The notes under the pieces were generated by a model that did not search any database, was not told the DNA's origin, and saw only the letters and a list, made by a program, of their open reading frames with translations. The translations under genes were made by a program, and so were the position numbers. A stretch of DNA of 14,849 bases, from positions 1-14,849 of the forward strand of contig JAOZIG010000083.1 of the NCBI GenBank assembly GCA_026014515.1, written 5' to 3'. Origin of the DNA: Candidatus Bathyarchaeota archaeon. Lineage in GTDB: Archaea; Thermoproteota; Bathyarchaeia; TCS64. Below are positions 1 to 6,424 of the stretch, piece after piece (the stretch's first letter is position 1; every line of letters starts with the position of its first letter).

Positions 1-936
1 TCGCCCCTTGTTAAGCCAGAGATAGCCTAACCTAGAATAATCTCGTGCAGTGCATCTAAAAGTGCTACCAACTATGGTATTGTACCCATAGGGGCTCATG
101 CTTCTGTCAGCGCCATATGCGTTGCATTCCTTGCTGCCACCTACCCCCCAGCCGGGTGTGTCACTGAAGTTGAGTTCTCGTGGATCATTATAGACCATGT
201 CTCGGTAGGCGTTGGTCTTTAGCTCCATGGGCATGCCTATCTCCGAGAGGATACGGTCATAGATGTATGGTCCAACCATCTCGCCTGTGATGTTTCTCAT
301 GGCGAGTGCCATCTGCTCCAATCCAAAGTTGCTATAATTGAAGCCACACCCGGGATCAAAGAGAAGCTTGTGATGATCAGGCACACCATCGAATCGCCAC
401 CAACCGAAACAATACTCGTACATCTGGTAGGCGCCAGTATATCCCTTGAAGTGGTGTCTTGTGCTTGGTGCCAGCCATGGTTCGTCTGATGCGTGTCCGC
501 TGGTCATGCTGATTACGTGTTTGACCTTGATGTCTTGTTTTCGTGGATCGGTTAAGGGCTGGTCCCATATCTGGGGTATCAGTGATTCCTCGCGACTCGC
601 ACCAACAAGCAACGTATCAAGATTCACCCGGTCCCGGTACTCATCAAGGAAAACACCGACACCGGTACCGAACACCGATTTCGTTGATGATTTTACATCG
701 TTGCAGGATTCACGGGTCCAAGGCTGGGGACCACCCATTGATCCAGTGACGTAGCTCTCGGTGATAATCTCACCTCCATGAATAACGATTAATGCGCCAC
801 CATGACTCGTGGTGCAATCCGACTTGTCATGATAAGTGACTGCTTCAGCTAATTTCGAAGTGTTTACTCCATGCTTCTTTGGGTCGGCTACACGCCAGCC
901 TCCTTCTTTTTCTGGTGGTGGATAGAACTCGGGCAT
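1..936 (-). CDS. Serine hydrolase of the beta-lactamase / class C penicillin-binding fold, 3' end outside window
   Basis: An uninterrupted reading frame of 312 codons runs from an ATG at 936 off the left edge, so the C-terminus is missing. Residues 83-86 (SSTK, followed by Ser) are the nucleophile motif SxxK, with Ser83 and Lys86 as predicted catalytic residues. Residues 201-203 (YSN) are the second motif YxN, in the usual context FNYSNFGLE. The third motif (HxG/KTG) would lie beyond the edge. Members of this family include esterases, D-aminopeptidases and beta-lactamases, so the substrate cannot be named. The N-terminus is proline- and charge-rich with no signal peptide, so the enzyme looks cytoplasmic, unlike many relatives. 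It starts 36 bases after the stop of the iron-sulfur flavoprotein gene on the same strand and in the same frame, with no clear Shine-Dalgarno site, so cotranscription is likely. The fold assignment is firm and the function open. Confidence 0.88.
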   Translation of the reverse strand, partial: MPEFYPPPEKEGGWRVADPKKHGVNTSKLAEAVTYHDKSDCTTSHGGALIVIHGGEIITESYVTGSMGGPQPWTRESCNDVKSSTKSVFGTGVGVFLDEYRDRVNLDTLLVGASREESLIPQIWDQPLTDPRKQDIKVKHVISMTSGHASDEPWLAPSTRHHFKGYTGAYQMYEYCFGWWRFDGVPDHHKLLFDPGCGFNYSNFGLEQMALAMRNITGEMVGPYIYDRILSEIGMPMELKTNAYRDMVYNDPRELNFSDTPGWGVGGSKECNAYGADRSMSPYGYNTIVGSTFRCTARDYSRLGYLWLNKGR

Positions 937-972
937 CTTGAACCAGAAATAAGAATAGTTGAGGATATTAAA

Positions 973-1548
973 CTACTCTTTGAGACGTATGGCTAGCTCA
1001 GCGATGGCTTTACCTAGGTCGCTTGATGTACGCATACCTTCCTCATCGTTTAGCACATCACCGGGGGCACTGCCAACAGCGTTAGCGTAGCTAGTTATCC
1101 CGGGTACGATCATCTTTTGGCTCAGGATAAACAACAACTGCTGTGTCCAGACGTTCGCTAGCCCTGTGCGTCGCGCAACGCTGATGGCTCCAGCTACTTT
1201 ACCGTCGAATGTGGTTCTTCCCCTAGCTACACTGTTGTAGTAGCCTGTTCTGTCGATGAGGGCTTTCATTTGGGGGGTCATGGACTCGAAGTAGCTTGGA
1301 CTCGCCATTATAATGCCGTCTGCCATAGCCATTCTGTTGAATACTTTCATGAAATCATCCTTGATGACGCACTCTCCTGTCGCGGCACAAGCGTTACATG
1401 CCCTACAAGGCTCTACCCGGTTCTCAGATAACAATAATAGATCGGTTTCAGCTCCTGCTTCACGTGCAGATTTTAACGCGTTTTCTACGATGAGTTCAGT
1501 GTTACCGCCTTTTCGGGGGCTTCCAGCTATTCCTAGTACAAGTACCAT
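973..1548 (-). CDS. Iron-sulfur flavoprotein (NADPH-dependent FMN reductase-like flavodoxin fold)
   Basis: A 191-residue flavodoxin-fold protein. The FMN phosphate loop is visible at residues 10-18 (SPRKGGNTE) right after the first beta strand. A compact cysteine motif C48-X2-C51-X2-C54-X5-C60 matches the 4Fe-4S site of archaeal iron-sulfur flavoproteins. A typical SPSYF flavin-contact segment follows at 83-87. Such proteins form homodimers or tetramers and carry electrons from ferredoxin or reduce O2/H2O2 or other acceptors in anaerobes; the acceptor here is unknown. A GTG at 1560 would add four residues. I prefer the ATG at 1548 because a TATA box at 1572-1580 places the transcription start almost on it (leaderless), and because homologues begin just before this strand. 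It sits upstream of the serine hydrolase and divergent from the DMT transporter. The family is firm and the physiological partner unknown. Confidence 0.9.
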   Translation of the reverse strand: MVLVLGIAGSPRKGGNTELIVENALKSAREAGAETDLLLLSENRVEPCRACNACAATGECVIKDDFMKVFNRMAMADGIIMASPSYFESMTPQMKALIDRTGYYNSVARGRTTFDGKVAGAISVARRTGLANVWTQQLLFILSQKMIVPGITSYANAVGSAPGDVLNDEEGMRTSSDLGKAIAELAIRLKE

Positions 1549-1571
1549 GAATAGGGGCACATGGGGTGGCG

Positions 1572-1606
1572 TATAAATTTACGCTGAGTCGTGGCTTTGT
1601 TTATTA
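1572..1606. promoter_or_regulatory. Divergent TATA boxes for the flavoprotein and DMT transporter genes
   Basis: On the minus strand AAATTTATA (1572-1580) lies about 27 bases before the ATG at 1548. On the plus strand TTTATTA (1600-1606) lies about 22-25 bases before the ATG at 1624. Both spacings predict transcription starts at or beside the start codons, and there is no Shine-Dalgarno site before either, which fits leaderless mRNAs. The two boxes are back to back and do not overlap. Inferred from sequence only. Confidence 0.55.
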
Positions 1607-1623
1607 ACCAATAAGGTATCATC

Positions 1624-2520
1624 ATGGACATGTCCAGTGAAAGCCGTGATGCGCAAACATATCTTTTGATGGTTGTAGCCATGGTTTTCTGGGGTGGAAG
1701 TTTCGTAGCGAGTAAAATTGCGTTACCCGAGATTCCACCTATGACTCTCACTTTCTACAGGTTTCTCATCGCTACAGCTATCATCTTCCCATATATGTGG
1801 GTAAAAGACGAGAAAAGAATACCAATGAAACAGGATATTCCACTGCTCTTTGGGTTAGGTTTACTGGGAATATCTGGTTTTTTTGCCTGTATGTTCACAT
1901 CATTACTCTATACATCAGCCGCCAATTCATCAACAATAAACGCGTTGAACCCTCTAGCCTCAACAGTTTTCGCTGCATACATTACTGACGAGAAACTGAC
2001 CAAACGTAAGATGGCCTTGATTCTCTTCGCCTTCTCAGGAATACTTCTCACTGTGACAGGGGGAGACATCAACGTATTACTGGGCATGCGCTTCAACAAG
2101 GGGGACGTAATAATGTTCGTCGCCATGATCAGCTTTGCAGTATACGGCATCTACAGCAAGAAAGCCACCACCAAGTACAGCCCCCTACTGGTAACAGCGT
2201 ATGCTTTTCTCTTCGGTTGGCTGCAGACCATCCCCCTGATGCTACGGGAGGGTGTCTGGATGAATATCATCAACATCTCGGGGCGGACATGGGCTGCGTT
2301 GCTCTTTATGTCCGTTGGCTCATCAGTGGTTGGGTACCTGATTCAACAAGTCTCCATAAAACGAATCGGCGTCAACAAGTCTAGTCTATTCATCAACCTA
2401 GTACCTATATTCGCGACGATATTCGCTCATTTTGTTCTCGGAGACCCAATAACAATTGTGAATATAGTTGCCATTGGCATCATCGCATCTGCGGTCTACC
2501 TCAACACCGTTGAAAAATAG
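1624..2520 (+). CDS. DMT-superfamily transporter, EamA type
   Basis: A 298-residue, very hydrophobic protein with about ten predicted membrane helices in two EamA repeats (roughly residues 12-145 and 160-294). The repeats carry the family's corresponding small-residue and proline segments: NALNPLASTVFA at 106-117 and FINLVPIFATIFA at 256-268. The first helix has the common WGGSFVASK context (23-31). Length matches the usual 290-310 residues. EamA proteins usually export amino acids, nucleobases or other metabolites across the cytoplasmic membrane; the substrate cannot be read from sequence. The start is ATG 1624, with a second ATG at 1630 as alternative; the TATA position slightly favours 1624. 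It diverges from the flavoprotein gene and is followed 60 bases later by the reductive-dehalogenase-like gene, which has its own promoter. Confidence 0.92.
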   Translation: MDMSSESRDAQTYLLMVVAMVFWGGSFVASKIALPEIPPMTLTFYRFLIATAIIFPYMWVKDEKRIPMKQDIPLLFGLGLLGISGFFACMFTSLLYTSAANSSTINALNPLASTVFAAYITDEKLTKRKMALILFAFSGILLTVTGGDINVLLGMRFNKGDVIMFVAMISFAVYGIYSKKATTKYSPLLVTAYAFLFGWLQTIPLMLREGVWMNIINISGRTWAALLFMSVGSSVVGYLIQQVSIKRIGVNKSSLFINLVPIFATIFAHFVLGDPITIVNIVAIGIIASAVYLNTVEK

Positions 2521-2542
2521 GCAGAAACATCAATCCATTAGA

Positions 2543-2577
2543 TTTTATAGCACTATCTAGATGAATATGGAAGTGAT
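2543..2577 (+). promoter_or_regulatory. TATA box and Shine-Dalgarno site of the reductive-dehalogenase-like gene
   Basis: TTTTATA at 2543-2549 predicts a start of transcription near 2572. GGAAGTGAT at 2569-2577 differs by one base from the archaeal anti-16S complement GGAGGTGAT and ends three bases before the ATG at 2581, so it fixes that start. If the predicted transcription start were exact the site would be partly cut off, so the true start is probably a few bases upstream. An 8-bp palindrome ATCTAGAT (2555-2562) lies between the box and the gene. Confidence 0.5.
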
Positions 2578-2580
2578 TCT

Positions 2581-3750
2581 ATGGGACGACGCATACCTTT
2601 CGATGAGCACTATCCGATGAAGGATGAATACAAGAGGTTTGATGCAAGAAACACGGCGTTTTCTGTTAAGAGAAAAATCTATGGACCAGACACATTCAGC
2701 TACACTCAAAAAGTATGGGATAAAATGCAACAAGGCGTCCCCGGGTTCAGCCACCCAGATATCAGCTTCAAGAACGCTGCAAACACCTCGGACAACCAAG
2801 ACGGAATGGGTACAGGATACTATTCATGGGAACCTCTTGGAGTATCAGTGAAGCCAGACCATATTCCAAGATGGGAGAAAACCCCAGAAGAACATGCAAA
2901 AGTAGTAAAAAAGGCAGCCATGTACTTTGGAGCAGCACTCGTAGGTTTCACGAAGCTGGACAAGCGCTGGGTTTACAGCCATAGCAGCGATGGAAAAGAG
3001 ATCGTGTTTGAAGACGTTGAACGTGGCTACATCACAGAAGAGAAGGCGGTAATCCCTGAGAGCCACAAGCATGTAATCGCCTTAGCGTTACCGATGGAGT
3101 TTAACGAGAACAGCTACGCACCTACCACCATAGAGGTTACGAGCAATATGGGATATGCTAGGATGCATGTAACCACAGGTACAGTAGCTGAGTTCATCAG
3201 GGGGTTGGGATGGAATGCGATACCATGTGGTAATGATACAGCGCTAAGCGTCCCAATAGCCATCCAAGCAGGTCTCGGTCACATGGGACGAAATGGACGC
3301 CTCATTACCTGGGAACATGGTCCACTTGTAAGAATCAGTAAGATATTCACTGACATGCCTCTACCTCAGAGCCCTCCGGCTCCAAGTGGCATCATTGAGT
3401 TCTGTGAGGTATGCGAGAAATGCGCAAAACATTGTCCAAGTCAGTCGATACCATTTGGACCCCGAACCTATGACCCCAAGAACGAGTCAAACAACCCCGG
3501 TGTCTTGAAATGGTACAATAATGAACAAAGCTGCTTTGATTACTGGCATGAGGTAGCTACAGGTTGCAGCATATGCTTCAGGGGATGCAGCTTTACAAAG
3601 AAGAAGGGACTGAGCCATGATATTGTAAAATGGTTCATTAGGAATGTGCCTGTTTTGAATCCTTTCTTTGCTTGGAGCGATGAAGCCCTTGGTTATGGCA
3701 AGATGAGTGACCCGAAAAAGTACTGGGATATTCCTTTTGAGCGGAGTTAA
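2581..3750 (+). CDS. Reductive dehalogenase-like corrinoid/Fe-S protein, cytosolic, no anchor gene
   Basis: A 389-residue homologue of the catalytic subunit of reductive dehalogenases (RdhA). The corrinoid-binding core is recognisable at about residues 188-262: SNMGYARM, the AEFIRGLGW and PCGNDTALSVP blocks, and a GHMGRNGRL block. Tyr192 sits where family members carry a conserved tyrosine that may be the proton donor. Two cluster motifs follow: C275-X2-C278-X2-C281-X3-C285-Pro, and C318-X10-C329-X2-C332-X3-C336. Known respiratory RdhA proteins have a twin-arginine signal and a small membrane anchor RdhB. This one starts MGRRIPFDEHYPM with no hydrophobic export segment, and no anchor gene is adjacent, so it is probably cytoplasmic. 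The related QueG family (epoxyqueuosine reductase) is less likely because the core blocks are RdhA-like. True dehalogenase activity is unproven; archaeal members have unknown substrates. Neighbours are a DMT and an MFS transporter and, divergently, an iron-sulfur flavoprotein that could donate electrons (inference). Confidence 0.88.
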   Translation: MGRRIPFDEHYPMKDEYKRFDARNTAFSVKRKIYGPDTFSYTQKVWDKMQQGVPGFSHPDISFKNAANTSDNQDGMGTGYYSWEPLGVSVKPDHIPRWEKTPEEHAKVVKKAAMYFGAALVGFTKLDKRWVYSHSSDGKEIVFEDVERGYITEEKAVIPESHKHVIALALPMEFNENSYAPTTIEVTSNMGYARMHVTTGTVAEFIRGLGWNAIPCGNDTALSVPIAIQAGLGHMGRNGRLITWEHGPLVRISKIFTDMPLPQSPPAPSGIIEFCEVCEKCAKHCPSQSIPFGPRTYDPKNESNNPGVLKWYNNEQSCFDYWHEVATGCSICFRGCSFTKKKGLSHDIVKWFIRNVPVLNPFFAWSDEALGYGKMSDPKKYWDIPFERS

Positions 3751-3758
3751 ATACTCTA

Positions 3759-3800
3759 TTTTATATCACTAGTTGGGTTCTAGTAGGGTTATTCGGTGAT
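3759..3800 (+). promoter_or_regulatory. TATA box and Shine-Dalgarno site of the MFS gene
   Basis: TTTTATA at 3759-3765 predicts transcription from about 3787. GGTGAT at 3795-3800 ends three bases before the TTG at 3804, exactly the spacing seen before the reductive-dehalogenase-like gene, and so supports the TTG start. Arms ACTAG (3768-3772) and CTAGT (3780-3784) form a short inverted repeat near the predicted transcription start, which may be chance. Confidence 0.5.
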
Positions 3801-3803
3801 TAT

Positions 3804-5036
3804 TTGGGTGAAAAGAAAGGATTAGTTGCTCTTATGCGTGGCTGGGTCGCGTTTCTAGACAGACAGGAAAGCCCATTCAAGGTAAACATATGGAAGAACC
3901 TTGCTCAACGCTTCGCAATGAACCTCACATACCAGTATCAGAGCATCTACCTCACAAGTCTAGGCGCCACACCCCTGATACTCGGCTATATTGGCAGCTT
4001 CAACGGGATAATAAACACGATACTCGCGATACCAACAGGTTTACTCGCAGACAGGATAGGCATAAAAAAAGTGCTATTGATGACCATCAGCGTAAGCATC
4101 ATTAGTGCCCTTGTCTTCGCCCTCGCTGGCTCGTGGCAGATTGCCGCTGTAGCTATGGCGTTGTCTGGGGTTGCGTTTATTCTTGATCGTACTGTTTGCC
4201 CCATGATATGTGGCTCGATTCTTGCTAGTCATGAACGGGTGACGGGGATGGGTATCTGTGATACTATCAGCTTCTTCCCCCAGTTGATAGCTCCAATTAT
4301 CGGGGCTAGTCTGATCACTTTCTTCGGTGGGATGAACGCCACAGGCATCAGACCCCTCTACTATCTACAGATCGTTGGCTATGTGATAGCATTCATCATC
4401 ATACTCACAAAATTCACCAATCCAAGTAGCAGGATGGGTAGAAGAACAGACAACAACGTACTACAAGACCTCAACACGGTCATGCGTGAAGGAGTCATGG
4501 TACCAAGATGGCTAATCTTGACCCTTCTAACAGGGTTACCAAACCAAGTATTATTCTATATCCCATTGTATGCTGCGGAGATAAAGAACGCAAACCAGTT
4601 TATCGTCGGTGGGATCAGCGCAGCTTCAACACTGGTATTCGTGTTTTTCGCCATACCCCTAGGACACCTGACAGACACTTATGGGCGTAAGAAGATGATC
4701 ACAATCACAGCCCTCATGGTGGCGTTTTCACGTTTCCTGATGGTCTGGGCTCCAACCAACTATATGCTCTTGTTCGCAGCCTTCCTAAGCGGTTTTAACA
4801 TGACTGTGGTGCAGGGTCAGATGGCTATTGCGGTTGACCTTGTCCCGGCTGAGTATCTTGGTAGCTGGTACGGTATACAGGGGTTCATGAGAGGAATCAT
4901 AGGAATAATTGGACCTCTTCTATGTGGGTATCTTTGGGAGGCAGTGTCACCGCACAGTGTCTTCTATCTACTTGCGGGGGTACAGTTGGCGGCATTAGCT
5001 GTGCTATTGTCGATTCCTACAGAAATAACGAGATAA
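3804..5036 (+). CDS. Major facilitator superfamily transporter
   Basis: A 410-residue protein with about twelve predicted membrane helices. Both halves carry the loop 2-3 signature motif A: GLLADRIGIKK at 79-89 and GHLTDTYGRKK at 287-297. A conserved VPAEYLGSWYG segment lies at 347-357 near the end of the second half. The cytoplasmic loop at about 203-232 divides the two bundles. MFS proteins of this kind are secondary carriers, often drug or metabolite exporters; the substrate is unknown. The start is a TTG at 3804 chosen because of the GGTGAT site just before it. An ATG at 3834 would remove ten charged N-terminal residues without affecting the membrane part. It lies 53 bases after the reductive-dehalogenase-like gene with its own TATA-like box, and ends five bases from the stop of the convergent GNAT gene. 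Confidence 0.92.
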   Translation: MGEKKGLVALMRGWVAFLDRQESPFKVNIWKNLAQRFAMNLTYQYQSIYLTSLGATPLILGYIGSFNGIINTILAIPTGLLADRIGIKKVLLMTISVSIISALVFALAGSWQIAAVAMALSGVAFILDRTVCPMICGSILASHERVTGMGICDTISFFPQLIAPIIGASLITFFGGMNATGIRPLYYLQIVGYVIAFIIILTKFTNPSSRMGRRTDNNVLQDLNTVMREGVMVPRWLILTLLTGLPNQVLFYIPLYAAEIKNANQFIVGGISAASTLVFVFFAIPLGHLTDTYGRKKMITITALMVAFSRFLMVWAPTNYMLLFAAFLSGFNMTVVQGQMAIAVDLVPAEYLGSWYGIQGFMRGIIGIIGPLLCGYLWEAVSPHSVFYLLAGVQLAALAVLLSIPTEITR

Positions 5037-5041
5037 ATGGG

Positions 5042-5872
5042 TTAGAGGTTGATCCCCTTCACGATGAAGGGAGCAGGCTCCATGACGAACCCGTTATCCA
5101 AGAGCTTTTTCTCTATCTCCGAGAAGCGCTGAGGATACAGACAATGAATAGACTTTACACCGATATTAGCAGCGTTTGCCTTGGCAAAGTCTAGGCACTT
5201 TTTAGGGTCTCCATGGAATAATGCGACGTGTAGCTGATACTCAGCCATGAATCTTGCACCCATAACCACGACGTTACCTTCATCGTCCTTGTAGACCATG
5301 CCTTTCTCTGTTAGCCATTTGCACATCTCTGGACCCCACCTGAAGTAGGTACGGTTCAACACAAACCAGTTACCCCACTGCTCACCTAGAGGCAACAATA
5401 GCTCCGTGGCTTCCTCGACATCAGTGACCCGTTTGAAGCTGTGCTCGGTCTTGTATGGTTTTGCCTCCATCTTTACTCCGTGGAATGTCTCTTCTGTGCT
5501 TAGTCCATACCTTTCGGCTAGTCCAGATGAGACAGCGTTATTGATACCAGTGTACATACGCATGGTCTTGACGCCTTTCTCTTCACTGAGCTTTAGCCAG
5601 TGCTCGTAGAGACGTTTTCCCAGTCCTAGTCCTTGTCGCTGGGGTATTACTCTGAGGGTCTCAAGCCACGCTGAGCCGTCGGGTAGAATGCTGTATTTTC
5701 CGCAGCCTGCTAGTTCTCCGTCTACTGATTCGACGCTCCAGTCGCCGTCTTTGTCGTTGAGGAACATGTCCCATACGTGGGGGACGTAGCTTAGGTTTGG
5801 TGTTGACTGGGACTCAACCCAGATTGTTTGCTCCCTGTCTTCAGGAGTTGCCTTCCTTAGTATGATCTCCAT
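5042..5872 (-). CDS. GNAT-family N-acetyltransferase
   Basis: A 276-residue protein with an N-terminal GNAT domain (about residues 1-140). The acetyl-CoA pyrophosphate loop is at residues 80-85 (QGLGLG) after the beta-4 strand LETLRVIP, and the downstream helix and N-A-(V)-S region at 110-116 follow the family pattern. The C-terminal half (about 145-276) is a second domain that may be a degenerate GNAT repeat, since it contains a strand-rich segment around 185-215 but no obvious CoA loop. Substrates of GNAT enzymes range from ribosomal N-termini and polyamines to antibiotics, and nothing in the sequence decides. The gene starts at ATG 5872 with a GTGAT Shine-Dalgarno-like site eight bases or so upstream and a TATA-like box at 5910-5917. 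It is convergent with the MFS gene. Confidence 0.88.
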   Translation of the reverse strand: MEIILRKATPEDREQTIWVESQSTPNLSYVPHVWDMFLNDKDGDWSVESVDGELAGCGKYSILPDGSAWLETLRVIPQRQGLGLGKRLYEHWLKLSEEKGVKTMRMYTGINNAVSSGLAERYGLSTEETFHGVKMEAKPYKTEHSFKRVTDVEEATELLLPLGEQWGNWFVLNRTYFRWGPEMCKWLTEKGMVYKDDEGNVVVMGARFMAEYQLHVALFHGDPKKCLDFAKANAANIGVKSIHCLYPQRFSEIEKKLLDNGFVMEPAPFIVKGINL

Positions 5873-5909
5873 GAAATATCACTGAATACCCTACCAAAGA
5901 TACACGGCG

Positions 5910-5917
5910 TTATAATA
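5910..5917 (-). promoter_or_regulatory. TATA box of the GNAT gene
   Basis: TATTATAA on the minus strand predicts transcription from about 5887, leaving a leader of about 15 bases that includes a GTGAT ribosome-binding element. It lies just after the T-tract that follows the upstream zinc-ribbon gene, so the GNAT gene is probably its own unit. Confidence 0.5.
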
Positions 5918-5925
5918 CAGTTACC

Positions 5926-5931
5926 AAAAAA
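5926..5931 (-). terminator. T6 tract after the 156-residue zinc-ribbon gene
   Basis: Six consecutive T residues on the minus strand begin nine bases after the TAA at 5940-5942. Archaeal RNA polymerase can terminate at such tracts without a hairpin. It separates this gene from the GNAT promoter just downstream. Confidence 0.45.
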
Positions 5932-5939
5932 GGTGAGGT

Positions 5940-6410
5940 TTAGAGGTAGTCTTTACAGTCGTAACAGTACCAGCGCTTGTACTGCTCAACCCATGTAGCC
6001 TTCTTACCACATCGGGGACAGACTGGTGCCTCGGATGAGCCTATTCCTGCTGTGCGGAAGGTTATCTTCTTGATGCTTCCATCAGGGTTGTACTCCACTG
6101 TCTCCATGATGCCCTCGCGTAGTTCATCCAAGTAGCCCTGTGCACGGTTGGGGTCGACTGCCACCAGCGCCAGCATCAAGTATGCTCCAACGGGGGATAA
6201 ACCATAATTCAGCATCAGGTCGCTTATCTCGTATCCGCTGTAGCTGAGGTTCGGATGGTTGCCCGTCCTGAGGTAGGATACGAAGCCGTTAAACACGTCT
6301 GGTGATTGGCTCATTCTTTCTATTGCGTCCTCGGCGTGTTCCTGTGTGAACCCATACTGGGTCTGCAGCTGTTCAAGTACGTACGTATAGTCTTCAACTC
6401 GTAGCGTCAT
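5940..6410 (-). CDS. Unknown helical protein with C-terminal zinc ribbon, paired with the metallopeptidase gene
   Basis: A 156-residue protein I do not recognise as a named family. Residues 1-105 look alpha-helical and acidic, with a segment GFTQEHAEDAIERM (20-33) that superficially resembles a UBA-type three-helix unit and a hydrophobic helix around 72-86 (PVGAYLMLALVAV). Residues 131-152 form a zinc ribbon, C131-X2-C134-X14-C149-X2-C152, followed by only four residues. It has a strong Shine-Dalgarno site AGGAGG (6419-6424) eight bases before the ATG; this site overlaps the TAG stop of the membrane metallopeptidase gene, whose stop is 12 bases upstream. The two are very likely translated from one mRNA. 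If the upstream protein is a toxin-like effector this could be its immunity or accessory protein, but nothing in the sequence proves that. Confidence 0.82.
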   Translation of the reverse strand: MTLRVEDYTYVLEQLQTQYGFTQEHAEDAIERMSQSPDVFNGFVSYLRTGNHPNLSYSGYEISDLMLNYGLSPVGAYLMLALVAVDPNRAQGYLDELREGIMETVEYNPDGSIKKITFRTAGIGSSEAPVCPRCGKKATWVEQYKRWYCYDCKDYL

Positions 6411-6418
6411 TTTCTATT

Positions 6419-6424
6419 CCTCCT
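6419..6424 (-). promoter_or_regulatory. Strong Shine-Dalgarno site overlapping the upstream stop codon
   Basis: AGGAGG on the minus strand is a full match to the 16S rRNA tail complement. It shares its first bases with the TAG that ends the metallopeptidase gene (6423-6425) and lies eight bases before the ATG at 6410. This arrangement suits reinitiation by ribosomes finishing the upstream gene. It is the strongest such site seen in the window. Confidence 0.7.

Noticed and set aside
377..754. Short open frames on both strands in the first kilobase.
   Set aside because: They lie in other frames of the edge-cut serine hydrolase, whose catalytic motifs are intact.
937..975. The flavoprotein stop codon TAG (973-975) is in frame with the serine hydrolase 12 codons later, so TAG read-through (for example as pyrrolysine) could give a fusion.
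   Set aside because: Nine of fifteen identifiable stop codons in this window are TAG, so TAG is the normal stop. The hydrolase has its own ATG, both products have normal domain boundaries, and sharing a frame has a one-in-three chance.
2581..3750. Epoxyqueuosine reductase (QueG) as identity of the corrinoid/Fe-S protein.
   Set aside because: QueG shares the fold, but the GNDTALSVP, GRNGRL and second four-cysteine blocks follow the reductive-dehalogenase pattern.
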